Part shown: one piece after another, positions 26,904-38,212 of the stretch
Position numbering within the stretch: the stretch's first letter is position 1
Layout: the number at the start of each line of letters is the position of its first letter
NCBI RefSeq assembly: GCF_030577135.1
Contig: NZ_JAUIRR010000001.1
Location: forward strand, 535,560-599,559
Source: Sulfurimonas sp. hsl 1-7
Lineage (GTDB): Bacteria > Campylobacterota > Campylobacteria > Campylobacterales > Sulfurimonadaceae
Length of the DNA: 64,000 nt
Direction: 5' to 3'
Position numbers and translations under genes: made by a program
Notes under the pieces: model-generated
What the model saw: the letters and a program-made list of their open reading frames with translations, nothing else
What the model was told of the DNA's origin: nothing
Databases searched by the model: none

Positions 26904-29482
26904 GATGCAAATACACCTTTTTTAGGACCGCTTTTACCACAACACTGTTTGTACTTTTTACCGCTGCCACATGGACACGGATCATTTCTTGCCGGTTTTT
27001 TCGACGTTACACTTTCATCATCACTACCACTGCTTGAAAGATTCAGTTGTGCTAATGCATCCTGTTGTTTCTGACGTTCAGCCAACTCCTCTGCAAGTCT
27101 TGCAGCCTCTTCTTCAGCAGAATCAACTTTAAACTGAATAATTTGTAATGTTTTGATTACATTTAATTTCAGGCTTTGAGTAAGTTCCGTAAACAGGTTA
27201 TACGCCTCTTTTTTATACTCAACTAAAGGATCTTTTTGGTTGTATGCACGTAAACGTATACCTGTTTTCATACCATCCATAGCATAAAGATGATCTCTCC
27301 ACGCATTGTCTAGCTCTCTTAGATAAAGTTCTCTTGCAACATCGTTTCTTGTCTCTTCATCTAAAATTGACATCTTTTCATCATACGATGCTTTTATACC
27401 TTCTAAAAGATGAGTATAGAGTTTTTCATACTCTAAAGATTTTAGAGATTCTGCATCAACAAAAGTATTGATCTCCTCTTGTAGAAGTTCAGCAAGTGTT
27501 TCAAGGTTATAATCCTCTTCAGGAAGTCCCTCATAGATGCCAGCCTCACCAAGTAAGTATGCGATATATTCTTCTCTGATCTCATCCACTTTTGAAGCGA
27601 TGTCGTACTCGTTATCAAGAAGCTGATTTCTAAATCTGTAGATAATTTTTCTCTGCTCATTTGCAACATCATCATACTCTAGAATATGCTTACGACCTTC
27701 GTAGTGCATATTTTCAACTTTTTTCTGCGCTTTTTCAACTGCACGAGTTACCATTTTAGACTCTATAAACTCACCGTCTTCAACACCGAGTCTCTCCATA
27801 ATAGACTTGATCTTGTCACTACCGAAGATACGAAGTAAACTATCTTCTAATGAAAGGTAAAATTGAGTCTTACCAGGATCACCCTGACGACCTGAACGCC
27901 CGCGAAGCTGATTATCTATACGGCGGTTTTCATGTCTTTCAGTACCGATGATATATAAACCTCCAAGAGCTTTTACTTCATCGCTTACTTTAATGTCAAC
28001 ACCACGTCCTGCCATGTTTGTTGCAATTGTAACAGCACCCTTTTTACCTGCATCTTTAATGATCTCACCCTCTTGTTCATGGTTCTTAGCATTAAGTACA
28101 GTGTGTGCAATCTTCTCATTTTTAAGGAGTTGGTGTAACACTTCAGATTTTTCAATCGATGCAGTACCGATAAGTACTGGTTGACCTGCCTTTTGTAACT
28201 CTCTAATCTTTTCAATTACGGCATTGAATTTTTCGATCTCTGTTTTATAGATAAGGTCGTTTAAATCCTCTCTTGCAACCGGGATATTTGTCGGGATAGA
28301 TACAACATCAAGAGAATAGATCTGAGCAAGTTCAGTCGCTTCAGTTTCCGCAGTACCAGTCATACCTGCAAGTTTGTTGTACATTCTAAAGTAGTTTTGG
28401 AAAGTGATGTCTGCAAGTGTTTGTGTCTCTTCTTTAATCTCTACACCCTCTTTTGCTTCTAACGCTTGGTGTAAGCCTTCAGAAAAACGGCGTCCTTCAC
28501 TTAAACGTCCTGTAAACTCATCTACGATCACTACTTCATTGTTTCTCACAACATAGTCAACATCTTTTTCAAAAAGATAGTTTGATTTAAGTGCCTGATC
28601 AAGGATGTGAGACAGTGATGAGTTCTCAACACTGTAAAGGTTTTCAACACCGAAAAGCTCTTCAGCTTTTGTAATACCCTCTTCAGTAATTAAAACAATT
28701 TTATCTTTTTCATCTACAGTAAAGTGCGTATCTTTTTCCATATTTAAGGCAACAGAGTTTGCACGAAGATAGTCTTGCATCTTGTGGTTAGTTGGACCTG
28801 AAATGATTAAAGGTGTTCTTGCTTCATCAATTAAGATAGAATCGACTTCATCGATTACGACAAAGTTATGTTCACGCTGAACTTGATTCTCTTTAGAGTA
28901 GCTCATGTTGTCTCTTAGATAGTCAAATCCAAACTCATTATTTGTACCGTAAGTGATATCGGCATCGTATGCAGCTTTTTTCTCTGTAGCATCGTGCATA
29001 TCTTCAAGTATAGTACCGACACTGTAACCTAAGAAGTTATAAAGTGGAGACATCTCAGAAGAATCCCGTTTTGCAAGGTAGTCATTAACTGTTACAAGGT
29101 GTACACCCTTACCTTCCATAGCGTTAAGAATAATCGGAAGAGTTGCAACAAGTGTTTTCCCCTCACCTGTTTTCATCTCAGAGATTTTACCGTCATGTAA
29201 AACCATACCACCGACAAGCTGTACATCAAAGTGTCTCATACCGAGGACACGCTTTGATGCCTCTCTAGTGATAGCAAAAGAGTCGTTTAAAACATCATCA
29301 AGAGTTTTTTCACCGCTTAATACTGCATCTTTTAAATCGTTAAATGCCGACTTTAAAGCATCATCGTCTAAAGCCTCATATTGTTTTTCAAGTTCGTTTA
29401 TATTTTTTACACGTTTTAGATATTTTTTTAATTCTCTATCGTTAGCTGTACCGATAATCTTACCAAATAATGCTTGTAGCAT
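26900..29482 (-). CDS. secA: Preprotein translocase ATPase SecA
   Basis: The 860-residue motor drives Sec-dependent export. Seen in order are the N-terminal start ([25 protein letters not shown]), Walker [20 protein letters not shown]-like [21 protein letters not shown], the second nucleotide domain ([31 protein letters not shown]) and the C-terminal zinc site ([18 protein letters not shown]). The ATG at 29482 matches the family start; the 40 codons open upstream of it lie in the promoter region. It overlaps the LolC/E-like gene and is divergent from lolA. Confidence 0.95.
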   Translation of the reverse strand: MLQALFGKIIGTANDRELKKYLKRVKNINELEKQYEALDDDALKSAFNDLKDAVLSGEKTLDDVLNDSFAITREASKRVLGMRHFDVQLVGGMVLHDGKISEMKTGEGKTLVATLPIILNAMEGKGVHLVTVNDYLAKRDSSEMSPLYNFLGYSVGTILEDMHDATEKKAAYDADITYGTNNEFGFDYLRDNMSYSKENQVQREHNFVVIDEVDSILIDEARTPLIISGPTNHKMQDYLRANSVALNMEKDTHFTVDEKDKIVLITEEGITKAEELFGVENLYSVENSSLSHILDQALKSNYLFEKDVDYVVRNNEVVIVDEFTGRLSEGRRFSEGLHQALEAKEGVEIKEETQTLADITFQNYFRMYNKLAGMTGTAETEATELAQIYSLDVVSIPTNIPVAREDLNDLIYKTEIEKFNAVIEKIRELQKAGQPVLIGTASIEKSEVLHQLLKNEKIAHTVLNAKNHEQEGEIIKDAGKKGAVTIATNMAGRGVDIKVSDEVKALGGLYIIGTERHENRRIDNQLRGRSGRQGDPGKTQFYLSLEDSLLRIFGSDKIKSIMERLGVEDGEFIESKMVTRAVEKAQKKVENMHYEGRKHILEYDDVANEQRKIIYRFRNQLLDNEYDIASKVDEIREEYIAYLLGEAGIYEGLPEEDYNLETLAELLQEEINTFVDAESLKSLEYEKLYTHLLEGIKASYDEKMSILDEETRNDVARELYLRELDNAWRDHLYAMDGMKTGIRLRAYNQKDPLVEYKKEAYNLFTELTQSLKLNVIKTLQIIQFKVDSAEEEAARLAEELAERQKQQDALAQLNLSSSGSDDESVTSKKPARNDPCPCGSGKKYKQCCGKSGPKKGVFAS

Positions 29483-29620
29483 CTCCAACCTTATATAAAT
29501 CACTATATAGTAAGCTATATAGTGATTTGAAATTGCTATAATTCTATCACAGAAAAGTTTACAGAAAGTATAAATAGCTTCTCTGCTATAATTAAAAATC
29601 ATATAAATATAGGAATACTA

Positions 29621-30136
29621 ATGAAATTCAACCTCTTGCTTCTCCTTTTGAGTTCGTACACTTTTGCAAATATTACAGATTTGACAAGTTTTCAAGCTGA
29701 CTTTGAACAAAGCATTACCGATGAGAAAAATAAAAAGATTGTTTACAAAGGAGATATTAAAGCTTCTAACCCACATTACGCACTATGGCAATATAACAAT
29801 CCGATAGAAAAAACTGTTTATGTTCTAAAAAACAGAGTGATCATGATAGAGCCTGATCTAGAGCAGGCAATCATAAAAACAATCGATAGTAATTTTGATT
29901 TTTTTGCTTTAATGAAAAATGCGAAAGAGATTAAAAAAGATACATATACGGCAACTTTTAACAACATAAAATACACTATATATACAAAAGGTCTTACAAT
30001 TGAGTCAATCGCTTATGTTGACGAGTTTGAAAATGAAGTAAATATTGTGTTTAAAAATCAGAAAGTGAATGAAAAAATAGATTTAAATATCTTTAATCCC
30101 TATATTCCACAGGGGTTTGATATTATCAGAGATTAA
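29621..30136 (+). CDS. lolA: Outer-membrane lipoprotein carrier protein LolA
   Basis: The 171-residue protein has a short signal peptide (MKFNLLLLLLSSYTFA) and the LolA half-barrel: TSFQADFEQSITDEKNKKIVYKGDIKASNP, then LWQYNNPIEKTVYV. LolA carries lipoproteins through the periplasm after release by LolCDE. It is shorter than E. coli LolA, as is common in Campylobacterota. It is divergent from secA, whose start is 138 bp away. Confidence 0.88.
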   Translation: MKFNLLLLLLSSYTFANITDLTSFQADFEQSITDEKNKKIVYKGDIKASNPHYALWQYNNPIEKTVYVLKNRVIMIEPDLEQAIIKTIDSNFDFFALMKNAKEIKKDTYTATFNNIKYTIYTKGLTIESIAYVDEFENEVNIVFKNQKVNEKIDLNIFNPYIPQGFDIIRD

Positions 30137-30153
30137 GAGCAAAAAGCTCTTAA
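30133..30153 (+). terminator. Intrinsic terminator after lolA
   Basis: TTAAGAGC-AAAAA-GCTCTTAA forms an 8-bp stem whose left arm overlaps the lolA stop codon. ATTCTTT follows on the plus strand. It may also serve acnB, which ends 17 bp away on the other strand. Confidence 0.65.
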
Positions 30154-30169
30154 TTCTTTAGGCTACAAA

Positions 30170-32716
30170 CTATGCTAGTTTGTAGTCTTGGATTAGGTTG
30201 AAGTTTAGATACTTATAGATATCTGCTTCTTTACCTACAATTTTCTTCGTTAAGTTTAAGTACTCTTCTTTTGTTGGAATTTTTCCAAGAAGTGAACATA
30301 CAGCCGCTAACTCTGCAGAACCAAGATAAACTTGAGCACCTTTACCTAAACGGTTGTCGAAGTTACGAGTAGATGTTGAGAATACAACAGCATTATCAGC
30401 AACACGCGCTTGGTTACCCATACATAATGAACATCCTGGGATCTCTGTTCTAGCACCAGCAGCACCAAATAGAGCATAGTAACCCTCTTCAGTTAATTGT
30501 TTCTCATCCATTTTTGTCGGAGGACATACCCATAGACGACCTGGAACAGCACCTTCACCTTTAAGAACCTCACCAAGTGCACGGTAGTGACCGATGTTTG
30601 TCATACAAGAACCAACGAATACTTCATCAATGTTAGTCGGTCTATCAGAAGCAAGAACTTCACTTAATGTAGCAACATCATCCGGATCGTTAGGACAAGC
30701 TAAGATTGGCTCAGTAATTTGATCTAAATCAATTTCGATTACTGCAGCGTATTCAGCATCAGCATCCGGCTCCATTAATGTTGGATTTGCTAACCACTCT
30801 TCCATTTTCGTAATACGACGAGCAAGAGTTCTGTGATCTTCATATCCAGCGTCAATCATAGATTGAAGAAGAACGATGTTAGATTTTAAGTACTCAATTA
30901 CAGGCTCTTTGTCTAGTCTTACAGTACAAGCAGCAGCTGAACGCTCAGCAGAAGCATCAGAAAGCTCAAATGCTTGCTCAGCTTTTAGAGTTGGTAAACC
31001 TTCGATCTCTAAGATACGACCAGCAAAAATGTTTTTCTTACCTTTTTTCTCAACAGTTAAAAGACCCTCTTTAATAGCTTGGTGAGGGATAGCATTTACA
31101 AGGTCACGTAAAGTGATACCCGGTTGCATTTCACCTTTGAATCTTACAAGTACAGACTCTGGCATAGTAAGTGGCATAGAACCAGTAACACCAGCAAACG
31201 CAACGATACCAGAACCACCAGGGAAAGAGATACCGATTGGGAAACGTGTATGTGAATCCGCACCAGTACCAACTGTATCTGGAAGAACCATTCTATTTAA
31301 CCAAGAGTGGATAACACCGTCACCTGGACGTAAAGCAACACCTGAACGGTTAGCGATAAAGTCTGGTAAAGTGTTATGCATTGTAACATCTGACGGTTTT
31401 GGATATGCCGCAGTGTGACAGAAAGATTGCATTACAAGGTCAGCATTGAATCCAAGTGCAGCAAGCTCTTTAATCTCATCACGAGTCATTGGACCAGTTG
31501 TATCCTGAGAACCAACTGTACTCATCTCAGGCTCACAGTACATACCTGGACGAACACCTTCCATACCACAAGCTTTACCAACCATTTTTTGTGCTAAAGT
31601 GTAACCTTTACCATTGTCAGCCGGTTGCTCAGCAGTTAAGAAGATATCAGTTGAACCCATACCAAGTACTGAACGAGCTTTTGAAGTTAAACCACGACCG
31701 ATGATTAATGGAATACGACCACCAGCACGAACTTCGTCAGTAATAGTGTTTGGACGAAGGTTGAAAGTTGCGATACACTCACCGTTTTTATGAGCTTCAC
31801 CTTTGTATGGGTAAATATCTACAACATCACCTGTTTCCATATTTGTAACATCTAACTCTAATGGTAATGCACCAGAATCTTCACAAGTAGCGAAGAAAAT
31901 CGGAGCGATGATACCACCAAGAACTACACCGCCAGTTCTTTTGTTTGGAACACCCGGAATATCTTCACCCATGTGCCATTGAACAGAGTTAACACCAGAC
32001 TTTCTAGAAGAACCAGTACCAACAACATCACCAACGTAAGCAACTGGGTGACCTTTAGTTTTTAACTCTTTAATAGTTTCGATCGGGTTATCCATCTTAG
32101 CAGCAAGCATAGAGTTTGCATGTAAAGGGATATCTGAACGAGTAAACGCTTCAGATGCAGGAGATAAATCATCCGTATTTGTTTCACCAGGAACTTTAAA
32201 TACAGAAACAGTAATTTTCTCAGCTAATTCAGGTTTTGAAGTAAACCATTCAGCATTTGCCCATGAAGTCATAACCTCAGTAGCAGCAGCGTTACCAGCT
32301 TTGTGTAACTCTTCTACATCATTAAATGCATCATAAACAAGTAAAGTATGAGAAAGTGCTTTAACAGCAGCTTTTACAACAGCTTCATTTTTTGAACTTA
32401 ATGAGTTTACTAATGGTTTCACATTGTAACCACCAAGCATTGTTCCTAACATTTCAACTGCTTTTTCAGGAGCAATTGAAGCTACGTGATGCTCTTCCAT
32501 CGCAAGTTCATTTAAGAAACCAGCTTTTACGTAAGCAGCATCATCAACACCCGGAGAAACACGGTTTTCAAGAAGTTCTAACATCTCTTCAACATATTCA
32601 CCAGTTTTGATAAATTCAATAACTTCTTCTGTTTGTTTAACAGTAAGTGGTAGTGGAGGAACGCCTAAAGCTTCTCTTTCTGCTACGTGAGCAGCATATT
32701 CTTCTCTAAATCCCAT
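30170..32716 (-). CDS. acnB: Aconitate hydratase B
   Basis: The 848-residue enzyme is the AcnB type, with the HEAT-like N-terminal domain first ([19 protein letters not shown]) and then the swivelling domain and the cluster domain. Cluster cysteines are seen in [15 protein letters not shown] and [14 protein letters not shown] plus the earlier [16 protein letters not shown]. It interconverts citrate and isocitrate and would feed icd in either direction of the cycle. AcnB can also bind RNA when it loses its cluster in other bacteria. It is separate from the other TCA genes and has its own upstream region (32717-32828). Confidence 0.95.
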   Translation of the reverse strand: MGFREEYAAHVAEREALGVPPLPLTVKQTEEVIEFIKTGEYVEEMLELLENRVSPGVDDAAYVKAGFLNELAMEEHHVASIAPEKAVEMLGTMLGGYNVKPLVNSLSSKNEAVVKAAVKALSHTLLVYDAFNDVEELHKAGNAAATEVMTSWANAEWFTSKPELAEKITVSVFKVPGETNTDDLSPASEAFTRSDIPLHANSMLAAKMDNPIETIKELKTKGHPVAYVGDVVGTGSSRKSGVNSVQWHMGEDIPGVPNKRTGGVVLGGIIAPIFFATCEDSGALPLELDVTNMETGDVVDIYPYKGEAHKNGECIATFNLRPNTITDEVRAGGRIPLIIGRGLTSKARSVLGMGSTDIFLTAEQPADNGKGYTLAQKMVGKACGMEGVRPGMYCEPEMSTVGSQDTTGPMTRDEIKELAALGFNADLVMQSFCHTAAYPKPSDVTMHNTLPDFIANRSGVALRPGDGVIHSWLNRMVLPDTVGTGADSHTRFPIGISFPGGSGIVAFAGVTGSMPLTMPESVLVRFKGEMQPGITLRDLVNAIPHQAIKEGLLTVEKKGKKNIFAGRILEIEGLPTLKAEQAFELSDASAERSAAACTVRLDKEPVIEYLKSNIVLLQSMIDAGYEDHRTLARRITKMEEWLANPTLMEPDADAEYAAVIEIDLDQITEPILACPNDPDDVATLSEVLASDRPTNIDEVFVGSCMTNIGHYRALGEVLKGEGAVPGRLWVCPPTKMDEKQLTEEGYYALFGAAGARTEIPGCSLCMGNQARVADNAVVFSTSTRNFDNRLGKGAQVYLGSAELAAVCSLLGKIPTKEEYLNLTKKIVGKEADIYKYLNFNLIQDYKLA

Positions 32717-32828
32717 TTCGATTTCCTGTTTTTGGTTTAAATTTAAAAAATTATAACCAATAAAAAAAGAACATACTACACACTGTTACCAATCGATACA
32801 GAAAAATGTTACTTTTCGAAAAATATGT

Positions 32829-33155
32829 TTATTTTTGTAACATATCGCTCTCTAACTTGATGGAATGCTCCACTTGCAGGAGCTGATCTTGATACCATTT
32901 GGTACTTTCCAGCTTTGGAAATGTATCTGACATTACTTTTAGTGGCGTATCTTCCCACTCACTAGAATCTTGTGCAATATTCCAGCCAAGTTGATTTAAT
33001 ACGTATGAAAATATCTGATTTAAAATATTGTAAGAAGATTGTATCGCTTCTTTATCATTGCTCTTTTCATTTTGTAAAATGTTTTTTACGATCTGCTTAC
33101 GCAAATCTCTATTGTACTGCTCTTTTAAGGATTGAACTATCTCTTCTGGTTTCAT
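32829..33155 (-). CDS. Small cytoplasmic protein, unknown
   Basis: A 108-residue mostly helical, polar protein (VQSLKEQYNRDLRKQIVKNILQNEKSN..., YVLNQLGWNIAQ) with no membrane segment, signal or recognised motif. It follows the PH-domain gene by 10 bp on the same strand, so it is probably the third gene of an ftsK unit. I do not recognise the family. The codon pattern and intergenic fit argue that it is real. Confidence 0.65.
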   Translation of the reverse strand: MKPEEIVQSLKEQYNRDLRKQIVKNILQNEKSNDKEAIQSSYNILNQIFSYVLNQLGWNIAQDSSEWEDTPLKVMSDTFPKLESTKWYQDQLLQVEHSIKLESDMLQK

Positions 33156-33165
33156 CTTAGTCCCT

Positions 33166-33642
33166 TTATTTTGTTGTTTTATTTGAATAGTGTGTAGCGC
33201 TTACAATATCACCAATAATTGCTCTGTGATACTCATACGGTCGTTTAATGTTTCTGATCACGTAACGCCCTCCTGAAGTTGTTAAAACCTCTAAAGTACC
33301 CACATCTAAAAATTTTGAAATCGGTTTGATATATATAGTACGAATCTCATCAAGTTTTATAGGAAAAATCTCCGGAGTTTTTTTCCCTTTTAAGATCACT
33401 AGGCGTTCGTTTGTAAGGAGGCAGTGGTAAGAGGCTTTCTCTTTTATCTCTTGCAGATGTACGTAAAAAGTTCGGATAATAAGGACGATGCCGATAACAC
33501 CGATTTCGAGTTCTTGACCTATAAACAAGAGTACAGCACCTAAAAGATATAAAGATATTATTCCATTGTAGTATGTCTTAGATATCTCGGCTTGTACCTG
33601 AATCTCTTCATCTTTATGTAAAGTCTTTGTAAACTCTTTCAC
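33166..33642 (-). CDS. Membrane protein with bacterial PH-like domain
   Basis: The 158-residue protein has two membrane helices at about residues 25-58 (YYNGIISLYLLGAVLLFIGQELEIGVIGIVLI region) followed by a PH-like domain: YHCLLTNERLVILKGKK...IKLDEIRTIYI....LDVGTLEVLTTSGGRYVIRNIKRPYEYHRAI. This is the YdbS/YdbT (bPH2) pattern. The start is GTG at 33640-33642, immediately after the ftsK TAA with no gap, so translation is probably coupled. Function is unknown; related proteins sit with membrane-stress genes. Confidence 0.75.
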   Translation of the reverse strand: MKEFTKTLHKDEEIQVQAEISKTYYNGIISLYLLGAVLLFIGQELEIGVIGIVLIIRTFYVHLQEIKEKASYHCLLTNERLVILKGKKTPEIFPIKLDEIRTIYIKPISKFLDVGTLEVLTTSGGRYVIRNIKRPYEYHRAIIGDIVSATHYSNKTTK

Positions 33643-35856
33643 TTATACTATCTCTCTTATCCCTTTTGCATTTGGAGCGGACAATATCCCCTCTTGTTCA
33701 AGCTGTTCTATCACTCTTGCCGATCTGTTGTAGCCGATTTGCAGCTTTCTTTGAAGGTAAGAGATCGATGTTTTACGATCGTTAAGCACTACGCTTTTTG
33801 CTTCTTCAAAAAGTGGGTCCAGCTCTTCAAATACTTCACTTCTTTCAGATGAATCAGAACTGTCTTCTACTAAAAAGCTTTTATCGTAGTTTGGTTCTCT
33901 TTGAGACTTAATAAACTCTACAATCTCCTCGATCTCCTCTTCCGTACTCCATGGAGCATGAAGACGTACTAAACCGGTAGCACCAGGAGGTGTAAAGAGC
34001 ATATCTCCGCGTCCAAGTAAAGATTCTGCACCCATTTGATCTAGGATGATTTTAGAATCAACTTTTTGCCCTACTCTGTAAGAGATACGTGATGGAAGGT
34101 TCGCTTTAATAAGCCCCGTTACAACATCAACAGAAGGTCTTTGCGTTGCAACAATTAAGTGAATCCCCGAAGCTCTTGCCATTTGTGCAAGTCTTGCGAT
34201 TGAGTGTTCAACATCTTTTCCGCTTGTCATCATAAGATCTGCCAACTCATCGATGATTACAACGATGTAAGGGAAAGGATCATATCCGCCTTTTTTCGCT
34301 TTTTCATTATAGTTTTCAATGTTTTTCGTACGTGTATCAGCCATTGCTGCATAACGGCGTTCCATCTCGTTTACCATGTTACTTAACGCTGCAATCGCCT
34401 GTTTCGGTTTCGTAATTACAGGAGTAAGAAGATGCGGAATATCATTGTAGATCGAAAACTCCAGCATTTTCGGGTCAATCATAAGCAGACGCAGCTGATC
34501 AGGTGAGTTTTTATAAAGTAATGAAAGGATCATCGCATTGATACCGACAGACTTACCACTTCCCGTTGTTCCTGCAATAAGTAAGTGTGGAAGCTTTTTA
34601 AGGTCAGTTACAAACGGTTTTCCGACAATATCTTTTCCAAGTGCAATAGTAAGCGGTGAAGATGAATTTTGAAACAGTTTATCATCTAAAAGTTCGCGAA
34701 GATAGATAGTCTCTACAGTATCGTTAGGTATCTCGATCCCCACTACATCTTTACCCGGAATCGGTGCCTGGATACGGATCGTCTCAGCTGAAAGTGCCAT
34801 AGCAAGGTCATCTTGTAGGTTTAGAATCTTACTTACTTTTACATTTGCAGCCGGTTTAAACTCAAAAGTAGATACTACAGGCCCTGCATAGGTACGAACA
34901 ACATCACCTTCTATTTTAAAATGTCCGAGTTTTTCTATAAGATCACTAATTTTCCCGTCAAGTTCACTCTCGTCAACTGCTTTTGAAGATTTTTTAGGTT
35001 TTTGTAAAAAGTCGAGTAAAGGGAGCTTGAAGTTTTTCGGCTTTTCAGTTTTTCCGATCTCAATGTCAGCTAAAAGCTTTTTATTTTCCTCTAGTTCATC
35101 TACAATTACCGTATTTTTTTGCTCTTTGATCTCATTTGCAAGTTCTAAAATATTTTGTTTATTTTTTGTATCTTGTCTTAAAAATGCCGGTTTATCGATC
35201 TCTTCTTCTATATTTTCGTCAAGCTCATAGTGTGGGATAGTATTTTCTTTAACCGGTGTTTCTACAACCTCTTCAACACTCTCAACAGTAGTATCAGTCT
35301 CATCTTCAACTACTGCTTCTTCTACAGTGTTGTCTATAGTGCTCTCTTCTACAAAACTGTTTTGCTCAGGGATCTCTTCAAATGATTGTGGAGAGGTTTG
35401 TTTGCGTCGTAAAGATGCCATTAGATGAGATAAAAGCTCCGATGTATCTTTTTCAAAAACAATTACTATGGCAACAAGTGTAATTACAAACCAAAAAACC
35501 CATAAACCAAAGATACCTATGTAAGGAGAAAGAAAATCTACAAAGTCACCGCCGAATTTTCCTCTAAATTCATCTTCGATCAAAAGAGCTTGTGCTAAAA
35601 GTGTAGAAAAAAGGATCAAAAAAGAGGCTATGCTGATTTCAGCCTTGCGAACATCAAAACTAATATCTTTGTAGAGCTTGTAAAGCGGGTAAAGTAAAAC
35701 GAAAAGGTACACATACGATATGTAACCGAAATATTGATGGTTAAATGATGCAAAACTTACACCAAAACTTCCCATCAACGACGTAGTTCCTAAAATAGTA
35801 GCAAAACCTAAATAAACTAAAACACCAAATACAAATATAAAAAAAGTATCCCTCAA
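33643..35856 (-). CDS. ftsK: DNA translocase FtsK/SpoIIIE
   Basis: The 737-residue protein has four N-terminal membrane helices (to about residue 140) and an acidic Glu/Val-rich linker. The motor follows: the alpha domain (VRTYAGPVVSTFEFKP), Walker A IAGTTGSGKSVGINAMI, Walker B YIVVIIDELADLMMT and the RXA/ARASGIHLIVATQRP block. It ends with the gamma winged helix (TSISYLQRKLQIGYNRSARVIEQLEQEGIL), which reads KOPS-like polar sequences. It pumps chromosome ends through the closing septum and activates dimer resolution; in Campylobacterota the recombinase is XerH. It heads a unit with the PH-domain gene. Confidence 0.94.
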   Translation of the reverse strand: MRDTFFIFVFGVLVYLGFATILGTTSLMGSFGVSFASFNHQYFGYISYVYLFVLLYPLYKLYKDISFDVRKAEISIASFLILFSTLLAQALLIEDEFRGKFGGDFVDFLSPYIGIFGLWVFWFVITLVAIVIVFEKDTSELLSHLMASLRRKQTSPQSFEEIPEQNSFVEESTIDNTVEEAVVEDETDTTVESVEEVVETPVKENTIPHYELDENIEEEIDKPAFLRQDTKNKQNILELANEIKEQKNTVIVDELEENKKLLADIEIGKTEKPKNFKLPLLDFLQKPKKSSKAVDESELDGKISDLIEKLGHFKIEGDVVRTYAGPVVSTFEFKPAANVKVSKILNLQDDLAMALSAETIRIQAPIPGKDVVGIEIPNDTVETIYLRELLDDKLFQNSSSPLTIALGKDIVGKPFVTDLKKLPHLLIAGTTGSGKSVGINAMILSLLYKNSPDQLRLLMIDPKMLEFSIYNDIPHLLTPVITKPKQAIAALSNMVNEMERRYAAMADTRTKNIENYNEKAKKGGYDPFPYIVVIIDELADLMMTSGKDVEHSIARLAQMARASGIHLIVATQRPSVDVVTGLIKANLPSRISYRVGQKVDSKIILDQMGAESLLGRGDMLFTPPGATGLVRLHAPWSTEEEIEEIVEFIKSQREPNYDKSFLVEDSSDSSERSEVFEELDPLFEEAKSVVLNDRKTSISYLQRKLQIGYNRSARVIEQLEQEGILSAPNAKGIREIV

Positions 35857-35916
35857 ACTAACTAACCTTTAAAATGTATAAAAATTTTAAAAGAAGTATA
35901 GCCAAAAACGTTCCAA

Positions 35917-38004
35917 TTATACATAGTTAACTAGACTTAATTCCGAAACTTTTCCTACAGTTGAGAGCATCGCTTGGTAGTTGATGGTTAATTGTTGTAA
36001 TCTTAAAGATGCTTCAGCCAAGTCGGTATCTATAACTGATGAACGCAATGTCTGTGTCGTAACATCTAAAACCTGAGCTCTCTGTAAAGACTGATCAAGC
36101 GTGTTAGATTGTGCACCTACCCTTGCATGCATACTGAAAAAATGGTCTTGAAGAGCATCCATACGTGCTATCGAGTTTTCCATCCCTAGATTTCTCTCTG
36201 TCCCCGTAGTTGCATCCGGATTGATTTTATACTCTTCAACAGACTGTATCATCTCATCAAGCGATTTAAAAAAGTCATTTTTCGGATCGCGAACCGTCAA
36301 TGTATTGTTTGAGTTAAAAGTTATTACAGAAGGATCAGCAGTAAAGTCCCCGCTATTTACATCATGTAAAGCCATTGTTGCTTGCGTATTACCATTTGTA
36401 AGGTCTTTAAAGGCTATCTTACCGTCGTATGAAAGGTACGAATCGCCGCTTAGACGTGAATCTGCTATTGCAGTATCGTAATCTGCATCGGTAGCACCTG
36501 CAGGAAGATTGTTTGTTACCGCCATGTTGACAACATCAAGCAGTTGCTGGTATGTTACTTCATCAGCATCCGTTGCCGCTCTACCTGCTGTGTCCATATT
36601 AAATATACTGTAAGTGTTACCGCCAATATTGTCTACAAACGTTGATCCTGCACTATCTAAATTGATCGTGATATCATAAGGGTTTACACCATCGATCATA
36701 GTACCAGTTAAACGTAACTTTGTACCGTCAAGCGTGCCTGCAGTCCCTTTAGAAAGATCAAACACTTCCGATAGTTTCGTCGCAGGTTCAGCAAAAGCAT
36801 TTGTATCTTTGATGATTTGCGGTACATTTGATGAGATCGTTGAACCTTCAACGCTAAAAGACGTACGATCATAAACCAAACCTTCAATATTTGTCGGAGC
36901 ACCACTCGCTGAAGTAAATCCTGACTTCGTAAACTCTTTTACAAAAAGGTTTGGATTTGCAGCTGTTGATGTAGCGTTCATGATGTTGTCAAAACTACTT
37001 TCACCACTATCTAAAGCGTCAACAGTCGTAACATCTGCTGCTACACCGCCACTGAAATCTACCGCACCAACCATATGAAAGTCTATGTTTGACGAACCGT
37101 TTATTTTATCTTGAATAACAATCTCGCCTGTGCTGTTTAAAGAAACACTAACAACTTGTTTAGCACCTGTATTACCGTACAGTTTTCCGATCTCATCAAG
37201 TAGATCACTTACCTTGTCGTTATCTGTTAATGAGATTTTACTACTGAAACTAGTACCGTCACTCTTTGTCCCACGCATATAAAAATAGTATGTATTTGCA
37301 GGGACACTGCTATTGTCAGTATCACCCATAAACTGTCTCATATCACTAGATGCTGATAAAGTCTCACCATCTGCGGCAGATGCTTGTAAAGCCGGATATT
37401 TTATGAGAAGGTTTGCATTTCCTACATTTGTCGTTATTTGACGGTTTACAGAGGTATTTTCACCTAAAAACAGATCAACCCCGGACATATTGAACTGTTG
37501 CTTGTTGTTTGAGCCTACAAACGCATCAAGTCTGTCACCGTTTCCTTGATAGATACCGTTGTCATCGATCGGCTGAACATCAAGTGCCGAGCCTGAGAAC
37601 AGATACTTTCCGTTGATCGAAGTGTTTGCCAAGCTTCTTAAGTTCTTCTCAATACCTCTTAACTCACTTGCGATCGAGTTTCTTGCAGTTTCATCGTTGG
37701 TATCGTTTGATGCTTGGATCAGTAGCGTTCTAAAACGATTCATAAGATCACTAAACTCATTCATAATTGAATCTGTTTGGTTTGCAACTTTATAACCGTT
37801 TTCCGTACTGAGCTTCACTTGCGAGAGGATCGTGATCTCATTGTCCAAACGCATTGTTTGAGCAAATACTGGTACATCCTCTTGTGCGTACTGGATCTTT
37901 AGTCCGGATGATATCTGTTTATTAACATCAAAAAGTTCTTTATTTAGGTTTGAATTGTTCTTTTGATATATACTGTTGTAATACATACTTGGTGTTACAC
38001 GCAT
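35917..38004 (-). CDS. flgL: Flagellar hook-filament junction protein FlgL
   Basis: The 695-residue protein has flagellin-type ends. The N-terminal coil is RVTPSMYYNSIYQKNNSNLNKELFDVNKQISSGLKI with N..SL/IA..LRGIE..L. The C-terminal coil is ARVGAQSNTLDQSLQRAQVLDVTTQ...LRLQQLTINYQAMLSTVGKVSELSLVNYV. The central 400 residues are variable, beta-rich and surface exposed. The length is about twice the enterobacterial FlgL but normal for Campylobacterota. A sigma-54 promoter and a GGAGG ribosome site lie upstream. No other flagellar gene is adjacent. Confidence 0.88.
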   Translation of the reverse strand: MRVTPSMYYNSIYQKNNSNLNKELFDVNKQISSGLKIQYAQEDVPVFAQTMRLDNEITILSQVKLSTENGYKVANQTDSIMNEFSDLMNRFRTLLIQASNDTNDETARNSIASELRGIEKNLRSLANTSINGKYLFSGSALDVQPIDDNGIYQGNGDRLDAFVGSNNKQQFNMSGVDLFLGENTSVNRQITTNVGNANLLIKYPALQASAADGETLSASSDMRQFMGDTDNSSVPANTYYFYMRGTKSDGTSFSSKISLTDNDKVSDLLDEIGKLYGNTGAKQVVSVSLNSTGEIVIQDKINGSSNIDFHMVGAVDFSGGVAADVTTVDALDSGESSFDNIMNATSTAANPNLFVKEFTKSGFTSASGAPTNIEGLVYDRTSFSVEGSTISSNVPQIIKDTNAFAEPATKLSEVFDLSKGTAGTLDGTKLRLTGTMIDGVNPYDITINLDSAGSTFVDNIGGNTYSIFNMDTAGRAATDADEVTYQQLLDVVNMAVTNNLPAGATDADYDTAIADSRLSGDSYLSYDGKIAFKDLTNGNTQATMALHDVNSGDFTADPSVITFNSNNTLTVRDPKNDFFKSLDEMIQSVEEYKINPDATTGTERNLGMENSIARMDALQDHFFSMHARVGAQSNTLDQSLQRAQVLDVTTQTLRSSVIDTDLAEASLRLQQLTINYQAMLSTVGKVSELSLVNYV

Positions 38005-38044
38005 AACAGACCTCCGACTTATTTATTCATAATAATAGCTACTT

Positions 38045-38060
38045 AGCAATAAAAGTACCA
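38045..38060 (-). promoter_or_regulatory. Sigma-54 promoter of flgL
   Basis: On the minus strand TGGTAC-TTTTA-TTGCT matches the -24/-12 consensus, with GG and GC exactly 10 bases apart (GG at 38059-38058, GC at 38047-38046). A transcript would start about 30 bp before the flgL ATG. Rod/hook and early filament genes in Campylobacterota are commonly RpoN- and FlgR-dependent. Confidence 0.7.
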
Positions 38061-38128
38061 TAATGGGACTATATCGGCAAAAATTATTTACTTTTAAGTA
38101 ACATATGATTATTATTTCAGGGAATTAA

Positions 38129-38212
38129 GCCAGCGTGGTGGAATGGTAGACACGACGGATTCAAAATCCGTTATCTTCGGATGTGGGGGTTCAAGTCCCC
38201 CCGCTGGTACCA
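38129..38212 (+). tRNA. tRNA-Leu (anticodon CAA)
   Basis: The acceptor GCCAGCG pairs with CGCTGGT, the anticodon loop TTCAAAA gives CAA, and there is a long variable arm (TTATCTTCGGATGTG) as expected for leucine. The T-loop is GTTCAAGTC. CCA is encoded at 38210-38212. The 3' end faces the defence island, a usual place for integration. Confidence 0.95.

Noticed and set aside
36221..37795. Several plus-strand frames inside flgL, and similar long antisense frames inside glnS, secA, acnB and the carboxylase gene
   Set aside because: They mirror the codon pattern of the real gene, lack ribosome sites and show no recognisable domain.
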